A stretch of 64,000 nt of DNA, taken from positions 4,278,001 to 4,342,000 of the forward strand of contig NZ_SRRO01000001.1 of NCBI RefSeq assembly GCF_004785795.1, read 5' to 3'. Each line of letters starts with the position of its first letter. Position 1 is the stretch's first letter. The position numbers were made by a program, and so were the translations under genes. The notes beneath the pieces are model-generated. The model did not search any database and was not told where the DNA came from. It worked only from the letters and a program-made list of their open reading frames with translations. The stretch is from Nocardioides eburneiflavus. Lineage in GTDB: Bacteria > Actinomycetota > Actinomycetes > Propionibacteriales > Nocardioidaceae. Of this stretch, positions 63,245 to 64,000 are shown piece after piece.

Positions 63245-64000
63245 ATGACCATCAAGAGTCTGCGACTCGGGGCGCTGGTCACCGGTCTCGCATTGACCCT
63301 CGCCGCCTGCGGGGGAAGCAGCGGCGGCACCCCGAGCGGAGCAGTCGACGGCGGCTGGGACGACGTCGTCGCAGCAGCCGAGAAGGAGGGCAGCGTGATG
63401 CTGTACTCCAGCCACAACCCGGTCAACCTCGAGTCCCTCAAGAAGGCCTTCGAGGCCGAGTACCCCGACATCACCATGGAGTACGTGCGTGGCACCGACG
63501 CGGAGCTGAACCCCAAGGTGGAGGTGGAGAACCAGACCGGGCGCGGCACCGCCGACGTCCACATGGTCACGGACACCAACTGGATCAACAGCGCCGCCGA
63601 GAGCGGCACGTACTCGGCCGAGCTCCTCGGCCCCGAGGTCACCGAGTCCGGAAACTACGACGACGACACGAGCCTGATCGCCGACCGGTTCGTGCTCACC
63701 AGCGTCGCCGTCTTCGCCCTCGGCTGGAACACCGACATCCTGCCCGAGGGGCTGGGCGACGTGACGGACGTGATCAAGCCCGAGCTCAAGGGCAAGATCG
63801 GGATCGTCAACCCGACCGGCATCGCGGTCTACAACGACCTCTACCGGTTCCTCGAGAACACCTACGGCGAGGAGTTCATCGAGGACCTGGCCTCGCTCGA
63901 GCCACGCATCTACCCGAGCTCACTCGGTATCGCCCAGGCCCTGACATCGGGGGAGATCGCGGCGGCCCCGATCGTCAACACCCTCGGCACCGAGAAGGCC
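63245..64000 (+). CDS. iron-type ABC transporter binding lipoprotein (C-terminus cut)
   Basis: The first 252 residues of a family 1/6 (FbpA/thiamine-type) binding protein. The lipoprotein signal is MTIKSLRLGALVTGLALTLA then Ala-Cys22, followed by CGGSSGG. The domain starts GWDDVVAAAEKEGSVMLYSS and continues with FALGWNTDILPEGL and LKGKIGIVNPTGIAVYNDLY. Relatives bind ferric iron, thiamine, spermidine or short-chain organic anions, so the ligand is open. AAGGAG stands six bases before ATG 63245. It is divergent from the dehydrogenase genes, which suggests that it imports their substrate. The gene runs off the right edge. Confidence 0.92.
   Translation, partial: MTIKSLRLGALVTGLALTLAACGGSSGGTPSGAVDGGWDDVVAAAEKEGSVMLYSSHNPVNLESLKKAFEAEYPDITMEYVRGTDAELNPKVEVENQTGRGTADVHMVTDTNWINSAAESGTYSAELLGPEVTESGNYDDDTSLIADRFVLTSVAVFALGWNTDILPEGLGDVTDVIKPELKGKIGIVNPTGIAVYNDLYRFLENTYGEEFIEDLASLEPRIYPSSLGIAQALTSGEIAAAPIVNTLGTEKA

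Overview
The window is a GC-rich (roughly 70 % G+C) actinobacterial chromosome segment, most likely from Nocardioides or another member of the Nocardioidaceae. The evidence is the codon use, a DUF222/HNH (13E12-type) gene, a DUF1206 membrane protein, an actinobacterial LexA box, many leaderless transcripts with a TANNNT box 6-8 bases before the start codon, and a gene order that follows the conserved nusB-efp-aro-alaS-hisS-rel-ruv-pdx-pgsA-thrS axis of Streptomyces and Mycobacterium chromosomes. The genus assignment is inference; the phylum is secure. No rRNA, tRNA, CRISPR array, intact insertion sequence or phage gene was seen.

Layout: 1-6.8 kb holds a cut-off secreted protein, a TetR regulator, a DUF1206 protein, nusB and efp, then an accessory block (SDR, Cys-rich mini-protein, PhzF-like protein, membrane protein, XRE regulator, DUF402-like remnant) that splits efp from aroB. 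6.8-15.6 kb is a tight leftward run: alaS-ruvX-mltG-aroE-prepilin peptidase-aroC-aroK-aroB. 15.6-29 kb holds two small unknown proteins, a GH13 enzyme, an F420-type oxidoreductase, rarA and a complete peptide ABC importer, with a second, paralogous binding protein beyond rarA. 29-45.9 kb is housekeeping: aspS, hisS, a metallo-hydrolase, DUF349, rel, apt, yajC, ruvB-ruvA-ruvC (behind a LexA box), a YebC protein, pdxT, pdxS, phosphatidylinositol-phosphate synthase, an inositol-monophosphatase-like protein and a HIT protein. secD/secF, expected between yajC and apt, and the acyltransferase/mannosyltransferase genes expected beside pgsA are not there. 45.9-55.4 kb contains a GNAT enzyme, a frameshifted beta-propeller remnant, the DUF222/HNH gene, a MalY-type aminotransferase, thrS, an SDR, a DUF1876 (Rv1738-like) protein with a possible DosR box and 5'-leader hairpin, and an ABC exporter.

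The most interesting part is 55.6-61.0 kb: one rightward operon of overlapping genes encoding a 16-residue repetitive leader peptide, a UbiA-type prenyltransferase, a geranylgeranyl-reductase-type flavoprotein, a type III polyketide synthase, an ICMT-type methyltransferase, a second flavoprotein and isopentenyl-diphosphate isomerase. Together they look like a pathway for a prenylated, methylated, oxidised phenolic lipid or quinone. The window ends with two MDR dehydrogenases and a cut-off iron-type binding-protein gene, the last dehydrogenase and the binding protein being divergent from a matched promoter pair with repeated operator-like palindromes.

Two dispersed repeat families were found. 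One (three copies: 15.6, 30.8 and 48.5 kb) reads through the 3' ends of two genes and gives their proteins the same C-terminal tail. The other is a cluster of direct and inverted copies between DUF349 and rel.
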